DNA of 17,860 nucleotides from Candidatus Brocadia sp. Lineage in GTDB: Bacteria > Planctomycetota > Brocadiia > Brocadiales > Brocadiaceae. Position 1 is the first letter of the stretch; each line of letters starts with the position of its first letter. The notes beneath the pieces are model-generated. The model was not told where the DNA came from. It saw only the letters and a list, made by a program, of their open reading frames with translations, and searched no databases. This document shows, one piece after another, positions 1 to 7,400 of this stretch. Both the position numbers and the translations under genes were made by a program. Location: positions 1 to 17,860 of the forward strand of contig JAUQXU010000387.1 of NCBI GenBank assembly GCA_030837935.1, read 5' to 3'.

Positions 1-301
1 TGAGATTTTACGCCCCTTGTCCTCGTGAAAACGGGGAAAGGAACCCACCCCTAACCCCTCCCAAGAGGGGAATAATTTGTGCCATTATAAAATAGGTGGA
101 TTTAAGTTAAACACGGACAACCGAAGTTTGTCAGTGTCTCCCCAAAAACCGCATAAATAAAATGAAAATTACTGTATATTAAATTAAGCTTGCGGCAACT
201 TCTTTCTGCCACGAAGACACCAAAACACGAAGTTTCAAAGAAAGACCTTAGTGGCTTTGAGTCCGTCTTTTTCTCTGGTTTAATACTTTGCTTCCTTACT
301 G
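1..301. repeat. gene-free stretch with a copy of the cluster-flanking repeat
   Basis: No credible gene lies here; the open frames are short and made of repeat sequence. Positions 18-39 hold a 22-base motif with a 6-bp stem and GAAA loop (CCTCGT-GAAA-ACGGGG), which recurs in inverted orientation at 5586-5607. Positions 43-186 match 16266-16435 closely: both have a C-rich palindromic start (CCCCTCCCAAGAGGGG), then AATAATTTGTGCCATTATAA, then a shared tail ending near AATGAAAATT. Positions 208-232 carry a CACGAAG-type repeat with an 8-bp period. I see no obvious terminator for the sugar transferase that ends at 302. Confidence 0.75.
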
Positions 302-955
302 CTATTTCATCCTTTCCATTGCCTGCTTTATCTCTTTCACTACAGGATGTTCTTTTGTTGGCAATACCTTCCCGACTGTAAGAACCCATACTGTTTTAAG
401 CAGAATACCGAAATCAAAAAGAAAGGACTTCCTGTGCACATGTTTCATCGCAAGTCCGACCTTTGTATGAACGAAAATTTCTTCGTATGCCTTATCAGGT
501 TCTCTGGCAAGTGAGAGCAGCTCCTCCTCATTTCTCAGGTGTAATGATGCGTTGCTTGTGATGCCAGGCCGGACTTCCAATATCCTTTTCATTGCACCGG
601 TATAATTACTTACTATCTCCGGGACATCAGGGCGGGGCCCAACAAAACTCATATCCCCTTTCAGTACGTTCCAGAGTTGCGGCAATTCATCCAGTTTCGT
701 CTTCCGTAAAACCCTGCCGACCTTTGTAATTCGAGCGTCGTGGCCTGTAGTCACCGAAGTGCCGATGCGATCGGCATTGACCACCATAGAGCGAAATTTA
801 TACAGGCTGAATAAACGTCCGTTACGCCCAACCCTTTTCTGTGAATAGATAATGGGGCCGGGAGAAGTCAGTTTAATGAGCAATGCCGTAACTATAAAAA
901 GTGGCGAAAGCATTATGATACCGATCAAAGATACAATAAAATCAAAAATCCTCAT
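302..955 (-). CDS. small sugar transferase (PglC-like monotopic phosphoglycosyl transferase)
   Basis: The 217-residue product matches the bacterial sugar transferase family (PF02397). It should move a sugar phosphate from a nucleotide sugar to undecaprenyl phosphate, the first membrane step in building a polysaccharide repeat unit. One hydrophobic segment (residues about 5-27) resembles the re-entrant membrane helix of monotopic enzymes. It is followed by the family block SPGPIIYSQKRVG (31-43), YKFRSM (52-57) and the catalytic Asp-Glu pair (D89-E90) in KLDELPQLWNVLKGDMSFVG, then GPRP (106-109). The length fits the small PglC type rather than the large WbaP/WcaJ type, which has extra N-terminal membrane helices. 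It is the last gene of the cluster in transcription order and no strong ribosome site precedes the ATG. The sugar substrate cannot be read; the nearby wecB makes an N-acetylhexosamine plausible. Confidence 0.92.
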   Translation of the reverse strand: MRIFDFIVSLIGIIMLSPLFIVTALLIKLTSPGPIIYSQKRVGRNGRLFSLYKFRSMVVNADRIGTSVTTGHDARITKVGRVLRKTKLDELPQLWNVLKGDMSFVGPRPDVPEIVSNYTGAMKRILEVRPGITSNASLHLRNEEELLSLAREPDKAYEEIFVHTKVGLAMKHVHRKSFLFDFGILLKTVWVLTVGKVLPTKEHPVVKEIKQAMERMK

Positions 956-985
956 TTTCGGGCATTTCCAAAAGAAATTTTTTCT

Positions 986-1258
986 TTAATGAGTATTGAC
1001 TTCAACACCAACCAACCTCGATGTAATCTTAGGAGATAATTGTTTTACTTTTATATAAACCAGTTTTCCGCCTTCTGCTTCTATATTTTTTCCTAACCTA
1101 AGATTGAATTCTTTCAATTCTAAATCAAACTCAGGCAGAAATATAATTTCGGCATCCATGGGTATTTTATCTTCAACTTCAGGATGTTCGAATAGATACC
1201 GGCTAAACTCTGCACTAAGTTCGATATTACTTTCTATCATTTTTTTTTCCCTATTCAT
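986..1258 (-). CDS. DUF5647-type small protein, second gene of a coupled pair
   Basis: The 90-residue product is soluble and acidic, without a signal peptide. It resembles the DUF5647 family: an N-terminal helix around ELSAEFSRYLFEHPE, the strand IIFLPEFD, and a second strand near KLVYIKVKQ. No catalytic residues are evident and the function of the family is unknown to me. Its ATG overlaps the stop of the upstream gene (ATGA at 1255-1258), with a good ribosome site GGAGGA just before it, so the two are almost certainly translated together. The small size, tight overlap and position between polysaccharide genes and beside other toxin-antitoxin-like pairs suggest a two-component module of that kind. 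That is an inference, and I cannot say which member would be the toxin. Confidence 0.8.
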   Translation of the reverse strand: MNREKKMIESNIELSAEFSRYLFEHPEVEDKIPMDAEIIFLPEFDLELKEFNLRLGKNIEAEGGKLVYIKVKQLSPKITSRLVGVEVNTH

Positions 1259-1572
1259 AGTTCTTCCTCCAAAAATCTCTTTTTATAATATTCCCAGTTT
1301 GATTTTAAATCATTTTCTGCAAAAGTTAAGGCATCATTATAGTCCTGGTTAAACAATGGTGTTTTCTTTATGTTTCCCTTTTTATTAATAATATCTCTAT
1401 GAGCAAAGCCATGGGATGTATCATATCTAACAACAGGATACCATTTGTCTGCAATTTTTGTCTCGTATTGGACTCTAAAAAACACTATCTTGCCTTTTTC
1501 TTTAATGTGTAAATGTCTATATCTGTCGTAAGTACCAATTCTAATAACATATTCTATTTTTTTATTTGACAT
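1255..1572 (-). CDS. DUF7718-type small protein, first gene of a coupled pair
   Basis: The 105-residue product is basic and rich in aromatic residues, with beta-strand-like segments (YVIRIGTYDRYRHLHI, KIVFFRVQYET) and a C-terminal helical part. It resembles the family I know as DUF7718, which has no assigned activity. Conserved-looking features are the repeated Tyr/His/Arg run at residues 15-22 and RYDTSHGFAHRD near the middle. Basic, aromatic small folds of this kind can bind nucleic acid, but nothing here proves it. The ATG at 1572 has only a weak ribosome site. The stop codon overlaps the start of the DUF5647 gene by ATGA. A 91-bp array of 7-bp repeats lies 140 bp upstream. Confidence 0.8.
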   Translation of the reverse strand: MSNKKIEYVIRIGTYDRYRHLHIKEKGKIVFFRVQYETKIADKWYPVVRYDTSHGFAHRDIINKKGNIKKTPLFNQDYNDALTFAENDLKSNWEYYKKRFLEEEL

Positions 1573-1876
1573 TGTATTACTCTTGTAAGTTCCTTTTTCT
1601 TTAGCAATGACTATATCGTGTCCAATATTTTCTTAAAAATCAACCGATATAACACCTCTTATTTATCAAATATTGTCAAAATCTAGCCCCAGAGAGCAAT
1701 AAACCAAGTGCTAAGTTCCAAGTACTATGTCTTGCGTCTTTCGGCATACGACTTACGGACTTATCACTTGTGATTTTCGACTTCCGTCTTCTGCCTTCTG
1801 CCTTTGTGCCTGAAGAGTGATCCTTCTAAGCACCCTGTGTCCTCTGTGGCTATGGTTTATCCTGTATATTTTTTTA
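1573..1876. repeat. gene-free stretch with a 13-unit heptad array
   Basis: No gene is seen. Positions 1712-1802 read as thirteen consecutive 7-base units (for example TATGTCT, TGCGTCT, TTCGGCA, TACGACT, TACGGAC, TTCTGCC). The units diverge but the 7-base phase holds throughout. The first part carries the GTC form and the middle the GAC form, so the strand sense changes within the array. Positions 1831-1850 carry a divergent CACAGAGGACACAG-type repeat (minus strand). Confidence 0.75.
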
Positions 1877-2122
1877 CTTAGTGCCTTCGTGTCTTCGTGG
1901 CAAATGTGTGGCTAATGTATTTTTCGCAAGCCATTTCCTCAAACTCAGAACTCCCCATATTGACCCAAGTCCGTAACTGAAATGAAGGGTTGTAAACACT
2001 ATGGGAAGCATAAAGAAATATCTGAAACCCTGTTTATAGGAGAGCTTGACCGAAGAAAATACATTGGCCAATGCATAACAGCCTGAAATTACAGCTAGAA
2101 GCCCACAACCGAGGTCCAAAAT
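1877..2122 (-). pseudogene. duplicated 3' fragment of the GT2 glycosyltransferase gene
   Basis: This stretch encodes a near copy of the last 70-75 residues of the GT2 enzyme at 2807-3907. Shared blocks include CYALAN, LSYKQGFRYFFMLPIVF, TLHFSYGLGSIWG and RKW..KNTLAT. The DNA match is strong from about 1905 to 2095 (against 2833-3020) and weakens towards 2122. There is no glycosyltransferase core and no ribosome site, so it is a broken duplicate and not a separate membrane protein, although an 81-residue frame with an ATG can be drawn. Both the fragment and the full gene end inside the same CACGAAG repeat, which supplies their last codons and stop. The fragment abuts a truncated DUF5615 gene, so this looks like a rearrangement junction. 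Confidence 0.85.
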
Positions 2123-2158
2123 TATGTATTAAAAATACCCAGCAATAGAGAGAAAAAA

Positions 2159-2314
2159 TCATCTCCAATCTTTCGTAGCATAAGCAAGTTGTTCCTCGTC
2201 AGACTTTCCATCATTTCTTACCTGCTGGGTGGTAACTGCATTAACCCCTCTGTTTATGAGTGCTTGTGCAAAAGCCAGCGGAACATCTTCGTCAAGATAG
2301 AGCTTTATCTTCAT
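2159..2314 (-). pseudogene. truncated DUF5615 PIN-like toxin
   Basis: A 51-residue frame starts at the ATG overlapping the DUF433 stop (ATGA at 2311-2314). It begins MKIKLYLDEDVPLAFAQAL and continues to SDEEQLAYATKDWR, then TGA. The start matches DUF5615 (Mut7-C/PIN-like) proteins, whose N-terminal LxDEDV motif carries metal-binding acids; intact members are roughly twice as long. The expected second half, including the usual T(H/D)xxDF region, is absent in all frames downstream. Only about 37 bases separate its stop from the duplicated glycosyltransferase fragment, so that rearrangement probably removed the 3' half. It is unlikely to be an active nuclease. The call rests on the N-terminal motif and on the partner gene. 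Confidence 0.8.
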
Positions 2315-2583
2315 TTCTGAATAAGTTTTTTAATGTTTTCTTCGCTATCATCATCAATCTCCTTATCTATCTCTCTTTGATGTTCATAATAGTATGATAG
2401 GGCATCATGTATTTGAGAAAGGGTAAGATGCGGGAACTCTCGTGCGAGCTCTTCAGGTGAAAGGCCCAGTCTGTAATAAGCTACAATATTCGATACTCTT
2501 GTCCTTGTTCCAGCAATTAGTGGCTTACCTCCCCCTATATCTTCCTTTGAAGTTATATATGGATGAGCGATCTTTGTAGACAT
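2311..2583 (-). CDS. DUF433 antitoxin-like protein
   Basis: The 90-residue product fits the DUF433 family (COG2442), small winged-helix-type proteins usually found upstream of a PIN-like DUF5615 gene. Seen here: GGKPLIAGTRTRVSNIVAYYRLGLSPEEL, in which the family core G(K/R)P.I.GTR..V is clear at residues about 19-30, followed by a helix-turn-helix-like FPHLTLSQIHDALSYYYEH. The C-terminal tail is acidic and probably contacts the toxin. The start is well supported by AGGAGGT a few bases upstream of the ATG. The partner gene overlaps the stop but is truncated, so this antitoxin may now be an orphan. Three heptads (TACGACT, TATGACT, TCCGACA; 2629-2649) lie about 45 bp upstream. Confidence 0.9.
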   Translation of the reverse strand: MSTKIAHPYITSKEDIGGGKPLIAGTRTRVSNIVAYYRLGLSPEELAREFPHLTLSQIHDALSYYYEHQREIDKEIDDDSEENIKKLIQK

Positions 2584-2628
2584 AACTACCTCCTGTTATT
2601 GTATAAGCATTTTGACACTATTTTAAAC

Positions 2629-2649
2629 TACGACTTATGACTTCCGACA
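2629..2649. repeat. three-unit heptad repeat
   Basis: The units are TACGACT, TATGACT and TCCGACA, the same family and period as the arrays at 1712-1802, 3936-4019, 4417-4458 and 10007-10027. The array sits immediately upstream of the DUF433 gene. Confidence 0.75.
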
Positions 2650-2806
2650 CAAGTAGATGCAAAGAATTGTATCATAACGGCATCGGGAAATAAACGGTTA
2701 AAACTTTTGGGAAAGCGAAGGCCATATGCAGTAAACTCAGAACCCTGAACTCTGCATTCTGTTTTCCTTTGCGCCCATTGCGGCTGTGTGTGAAACCCCT
2801 CCCCCC

Positions 2807-3907
2807 TTAGTGTCTTCGTGCCTTTGTGGCTAAAGTATTTTTCACAACCCATTTCCTTACGGTCAGCAGTCCCCATATTGAACCAAGACCATAACTGAAA
2901 TGAAGGGTTGCAAAGACTATGGGAAGCATAAAGAAATATCTGAAACCCTGTTTATATGAGAGCATGGCAGAAGAAAGGATATTCGCCAATGCATAACAGC
3001 TAAAAATTCCTGCCGGAAGTACAAAACTGAAGCCCGATAGAATACTGAAACGAAACTGAGAAATATCTGAAACAGAAAATAGTTCTAAACAAAAGAGTAT
3101 TACCGACAAACTGGCGCTGCCTATGAGGGAAGCAACGAATACGAATGGTATAAAATGTCTCCACGACAGCGCATACGGGGCAATAGTCTTTGTATAAACC
3201 ACCCATTTCCCATTTTCAAAATTCTGCTTCCATAATCCTCCCAAAGAATTCCGACAATGGTAATATGATTGTATTTTCGGTGTCAGGTAAATCCTTCCGC
3301 CGCCCTTCCGAATCCTTGCATTAAACTCAATCTCCTGATTTCTTATGAGCCGTTCGTCAAATAATCCCACTTCTGTAAAAATTCTTTTTGGCCAGGCGCC
3401 AAGATATACGGTATCTACATACCCAGACCATTGTTCATCATGAAATCTTCCTCCACCCAGACCAAATCGGCAGTGGTGGGCAAACTCAATAGCCTTACCG
3501 ATATAACCATTACCAACAGCCATCATTGGCCCACCCACATTTGCAGCATTCGTCTTTTCCAACCACTCAATACATTTGGAAACATAATTTGCAGCATATT
3601 CCGAATGCGCGTCCATCCGAATGATATATTTCCCTCTTGCCTCTTTAATCCCAATATTTAAGGCACAGGGGACAATACGATTAGGATTATCGAGCACAGT
3701 AATATGAAGATGAGAAAATTCCGGGGATGAGGCCATAATCTCCTTGATCTCTTCCCGGGTGCCATCTTCCGAACGTCCGTCAATGAGGAGGATTTCAAAC
3801 CAGTCTTTCGGATAATCCTGTTGCAATAGAGAATTCAATAATTGACGAATATACTTCTTTTCGTTAAATATAGGAATTATGACAGAAACGTATTTTTCGT
3901 TATTCAT
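2807..3907 (-). CDS. GT2 family glycosyltransferase (ExoA-like, membrane-associated)
   Basis: The 366-residue product starts with a GT-A fold: VSVIIPIFNEKKYIRQLLNSL (8-28), LLIDGRSEDGT (40-50), NPNRIVPCALNIGI (74-87) and a metal/nucleotide-binding D99 in RMDAHSEY. A later acceptor/base region RNQEIEFNARIRKGG (189-203) resembles the (Q/R)xxE region of this family. Two or three hydrophobic segments follow (about 250-275, 290-312, 325-350), as in succinoglycan ExoA-like enzymes. It should add a sugar to a lipid-linked intermediate at the inner membrane. I chose ATG 3907 over an in-frame TTG at 3925, because the upstream codons come from a CACCAAG repeat copy at 3918-3929. The last residues (ATKARRH) and the TAA also come from a repeat copy (2806-2830), so repeats bracket the gene at both ends. 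A broken copy of its 3' end lies at 1877-2122. Confidence 0.88.
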   Translation of the reverse strand: MNNEKYVSVIIPIFNEKKYIRQLLNSLLQQDYPKDWFEILLIDGRSEDGTREEIKEIMASSPEFSHLHITVLDNPNRIVPCALNIGIKEARGKYIIRMDAHSEYAANYVSKCIEWLEKTNAANVGGPMMAVGNGYIGKAIEFAHHCRFGLGGGRFHDEQWSGYVDTVYLGAWPKRIFTEVGLFDERLIRNQEIEFNARIRKGGGRIYLTPKIQSYYHCRNSLGGLWKQNFENGKWVVYTKTIAPYALSWRHFIPFVFVASLIGSASLSVILFCLELFSVSDISQFRFSILSGFSFVLPAGIFSCYALANILSSAMLSYKQGFRYFFMLPIVFATLHFSYGLGSIWGLLTVRKWVVKNTLATKARRH

Positions 3908-3935
3908 AAAATTTTTAGCCACCAAGACAATAAAC

Positions 3936-4019
3936 TATGTCTTACGTCCTAAGTCCTAAGTCCTATGTCTTCTGTATTCTGACTTACCACTTACGACATA
4001 AGACCTATGACATACGACT
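3936..4019. repeat. 12-unit heptad array, partly self-complementary
   Basis: Twelve consecutive 7-base units fill this interval. The first five are TATGTCT, TACGTCC, TAAGTCC, TAAGTCC and TATGTCT. After three intermediate units come TACGACA, TAAGACC, TATGACA and TACGACT. The first half reads TANGTCN and the second TANGACN, which is the same kind of unit on the other strand, so the array could fold back on itself. Its last base is also the last base of the stop codon of the four-helix-bundle gene. Confidence 0.85.
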
Positions 4020-4384
4020 TACTCCTTATTTTTAAGATAATTGATAAATCCCATGATAAGCTTAGAAATATCGGTACATTTACTGTATAAATCATTAAAA
4101 TCATTTTCGGTGATATAGCCCAGATCCAGAGCAACGTATAACTGACTTTTTACCTCAGCTGAGGAGCCTCTTGCATAATTAAGAAACTGATTGAATTCTT
4201 TGTCTGTTCCTCTTTCAAATCCTTCAGAAATATTTGACATAGCGGACACGGCCGCCCTTCGGATTTGATCTTTCAAACCAAAGTCTTTGATAAACTCCTT
4301 GCTATTTGTAATTCTGTATACTTCTCGTACCAATTCCCTTGCAATCTGCCACGCCTTAATATCCTCAAATTTCTCAATCTTCAT
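4019..4384 (-). CDS. four-helix-bundle protein (S23/IVP family)
   Basis: The 121-residue product has the typical family layout: an N-terminal KIEKFEDIKAWQIARELVREVY, then LKDQIRRAAVSAMSNISEGFERG, then FNQFLNYARGSSAEVKSQLYVALDLGYI and a final helix. Related genes are known from intervening sequences of 23S rRNA, but no rRNA is near here, and free-standing members are common with no settled function. The fold is a helical bundle that forms pentamers in solved relatives and resembles the Avd accessory protein of diversity-generating retroelements; no reverse transcriptase is present in this window. I chose ATG 4384 because GGAGGA precedes it at good spacing; an upstream ATG at 4411 has none. Heptad arrays lie on both sides (3936-4019 and 4417-4458), as if gene and repeats moved as one unit. 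Confidence 0.92.
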   Translation of the reverse strand: MKIEKFEDIKAWQIARELVREVYRITNSKEFIKDFGLKDQIRRAAVSAMSNISEGFERGTDKEFNQFLNYARGSSAEVKSQLYVALDLGYITENDFNDLYSKCTDISKLIMGFINYLKNKE

Positions 4385-4416
4385 ATCGTTCCTCCGTATA
4401 AAAATTGACAATGATA

Positions 4417-4458
4417 TACGTCTTTCGACATACGACTTACGACGTATGACTTATGACT
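4417..4458. repeat. six-unit heptad array
   Basis: The units are TACGTCT, TTCGACA, TACGACT, TACGACG, TATGACT and TATGACT in unbroken 7-base phase. The array lies between the start of the four-helix-bundle gene (4384) and the stop of the glycosidase-like gene (4465). Confidence 0.85.
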
Positions 4459-4464
4459 TCATAT

Positions 4465-7400
4465 TTACCATCGATACACATGCACATCATACGCCCCAAA
4501 ATCATCCACAAATACACCGTCTTTCACAGGCAAGGTGCGGCCTTCAAGCATGACAGAAACTTCAGAAATATTCCCTGTAGCAGGTTTGAACTGACAACGT
4601 ATCTCATGCTGTGCTGAATTAGCAGCAAATAAATAATGCTTCCCATCATGAACCTTGAGTAAGGTATTTATTGCCGGATAGCCTAGACCATCTTTCTCGG
4701 TCCCTTTTATAATGAATGAGGTACACTTCTCCGTTGTATTCCTTTCTGCAAGGACATCATGTAAGGACGAAAGCTCTCCAACAACCTTTTTTAAATTACT
4801 CCACACATCTTTGTCAAAGGGAGCGCCGAAATTGTTTCCCCATCCACCATACGTATAATACGTAATACCTGTAGCGCCGTGGATAATGGACAGATACGTC
4901 ATGGCGCGCAGTTCATCGTTAGTCGGATACCGTTCCCACCCCCACCCTTTAAAGTCCTGCACAATCGCCCAGATTCCTTTGGGGGAATCAACGCTCTCTA
5001 GTTCTTCCCTGACATACTGCATATCTCGAATTATTTCTGCCACTTCATTATTATCCTTTTTACGAATGGGATAGAGTTCCGGGAGAAAGATGTCCGTTGA
5101 ATTGCCATAACCTTTATACCTGTTTCCTGCTCCAACTGCATCTGCCTGGCTGGTTAGACGGTAAGGATCAATGCCTTTCATTGCCTCGTGAACTCTCTTA
5201 AGGTCTTTTGCTGTAATGTGACCTGCTGTATCATCCGCCAGATACCACGCAAGAAGGGCTGGTTGATCCTCTTCGTTTGCTACGTCTTGTATTATGGTAT
5301 CTATGTCAGTGCTGTTGTGTCCTGTAGAAGGCATGACAAATACCTTCATTCCATATCGTTCAGCAATGGAGTAAAATTCTTTAAAATCATTATTGCGTTC
5401 CTTCATATAGGTATGTGCGGTATTGAATCCTGTGTCTTTTAGCTCCTTAAATGCATTATCAAAGTTGTAATTATTCACCTTGCTCTTTTGTACTGCGTAA
5501 ATGCCAATGGGGAAGAAAGGTTTACCATCTATGAGCGTCATTCCGTCGTCACGTAGTCTTATCGTATTACCCGGTAAAAACTTTTTTTCCCCGTTTTCAC
5601 GAGGACACGTTTGTGTAAGTTCTTCTTCGTGCCCTTCGTGTTCTTCGTGGTTAAACTCTTTTTGTTTGCGGCTTTGCTGCCCTATGATGTTTTCCGTCGG
5701 GAATTTTTTTACCAGCACGTACCACGTCTTTTGCATCGTATTACCGGCAAGATCACATGCCTTTACTTCAATCTTGTGTAAGTTTGGCTCACATGGTATC
5801 TCAGGCCTTGGCCCTTCAAGGCAGACATCCTTTATTGAAAAGAATTCTCCGTTATTTAAGTTTGGCGAATCCCATCCAAAACAAATTTCTGCCGATACAG
5901 CATCCGAAGGAGAGGTAACCTTATGCACATCACGATGCCACTGCATATGAGCAGTTCCAAAGCTCACACGATATGGTTTTCCTATTTCCTGCCCATTGCG
6001 ATCCCTCCAGATTATACCGCTTGAAATATTACCCCAATGTTTTATATCAGTCAGGTCACTATTGTGCCGTGAATAGAATGAAAGCACGTATCCGGTATTT
6101 TCTATGACGGGTATTTTTGGTGAGCACATCTTAAAGGCGGTGTCAATATAAGAAGTACTTTCACTAGTATTGGTAAACGTAATAATTTCAGGAGAACGCT
6201 CCACCGCAAGGGCATTTTGATAATTATCAATCTTCCAGGCGGAAAGTCCTGTGTCTCGTTCTAAAGGCTTGAGTGGGCCGCTGGTTTTTAGAATATATTC
6301 GTTCCCATTGGGTTTACCCCGTAATAACTCCACTTTCTCTCCATCAAGAAACGCCTCTACTCTTTTGACTCCAAGTCCGCCGATGTTGTCACACAGGCGG
6401 AAAGAGACGGGATCCTCCGCTTGTTCAGTCCGTGTTGGGCTTCTCCATATAATTTCAGGCGGTGTCATATCGGGACCACTCCATCCACTATCCGTTAAGG
6501 CAGTGCCATTGGCGCTATTTATAATTACACTGTGAAATGCAGGAGTTGTATCAAGTTTGATTGTATGGAGGACTGCCAGGTATTGCAGCCATCTTTGAGC
6601 AGGAGTTACAAAGAATCTTAAGGGCGCACTCTTAAGATCATAAAAGGACAATGGAGTCCCATCCGGTCCGGTAAAAGCTGTCCAGGTACCAGGTACACCA
6701 TTGTTATCTGCGGCAAACCTTATCTGGAATTGAATGGCGGTTCCTGCCGGCATGTCTGCCTTTGGTAAAAAGGATAATTTACCTGGCTCAACTCTAAGAG
6801 GTCTTGATATAAACTCCCCTTCGGGTTCGTACCTGTTGCATAACGTGGCAAATCGGATATCGTCAAAGCACACAAAATCACCTGTCCTAAGGTTTGGAAG
6901 GTCGAAACCAAAACGAACCATTGCCTTTGCGGCTTTCTCATGCGAAATCACTTCGACTTTCCTGGTGTACCAATCTTTGTAAACATCCTCTTCATTAAGC
7001 AGAGAGAACGGTGTTTCGTCAATTTTTTTATCATCTGAGGAAAGCCAGATGATACTGGTCTCGTACTTTCCCTTGAAGCCACTGTGCCTGATTATCCGGT
7101 TGTTGAGTTTGCACCGAAAACTCACGATATATTCCTTACCAGGTTTCACATGAATTTCTGGCGAGATAAGCTCGAAGGCGGTATCATCTTTACCTTCCGA
7201 ACCGTGGATAATCAGGTAAGCATTCTGCGTATCTTCCTCTGGTAAAATAAATGGCTTAAGTGAATTTCTGTAATTATTGAACTCCCATCCACCTTTGGGA
7301 AAATATTCCCATGGAATCTTTTTTCGGCATTTTCTGTCTTTTGCACGATCATCAAATCCCTGATTTAGTAATACATCCCACTTTTTGGCAAGCTGGATAT

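Noticed and set aside
1712..1802. Possible CRISPR array from regular short repeats
   Set aside because: The unit is 7 bases with no spacers and varies in sequence; there are no cas genes.
1874..2119. Separate 81-residue membrane protein
   Set aside because: It is a copy of the GT2 C-terminus without the catalytic domain or a ribosome site, so it is treated as a pseudogene fragment.
2628..2876. 82-residue minus-strand frame
   Set aside because: It is built from heptads and CACGAAG repeat sequence and overlaps the end of the GT2 gene in another frame.
3908..3925. TTG 3925 as start of the GT2 gene
   Set aside because: The extra codons derive from a CACCAAG repeat copy, and the GT-A domain starts right after ATG 3907.
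4019..4384. Intervening sequence of a 23S rRNA gene, suggested by the S23-type protein
   Set aside because: No rRNA sequence is found on either side; the gene is free-standing.
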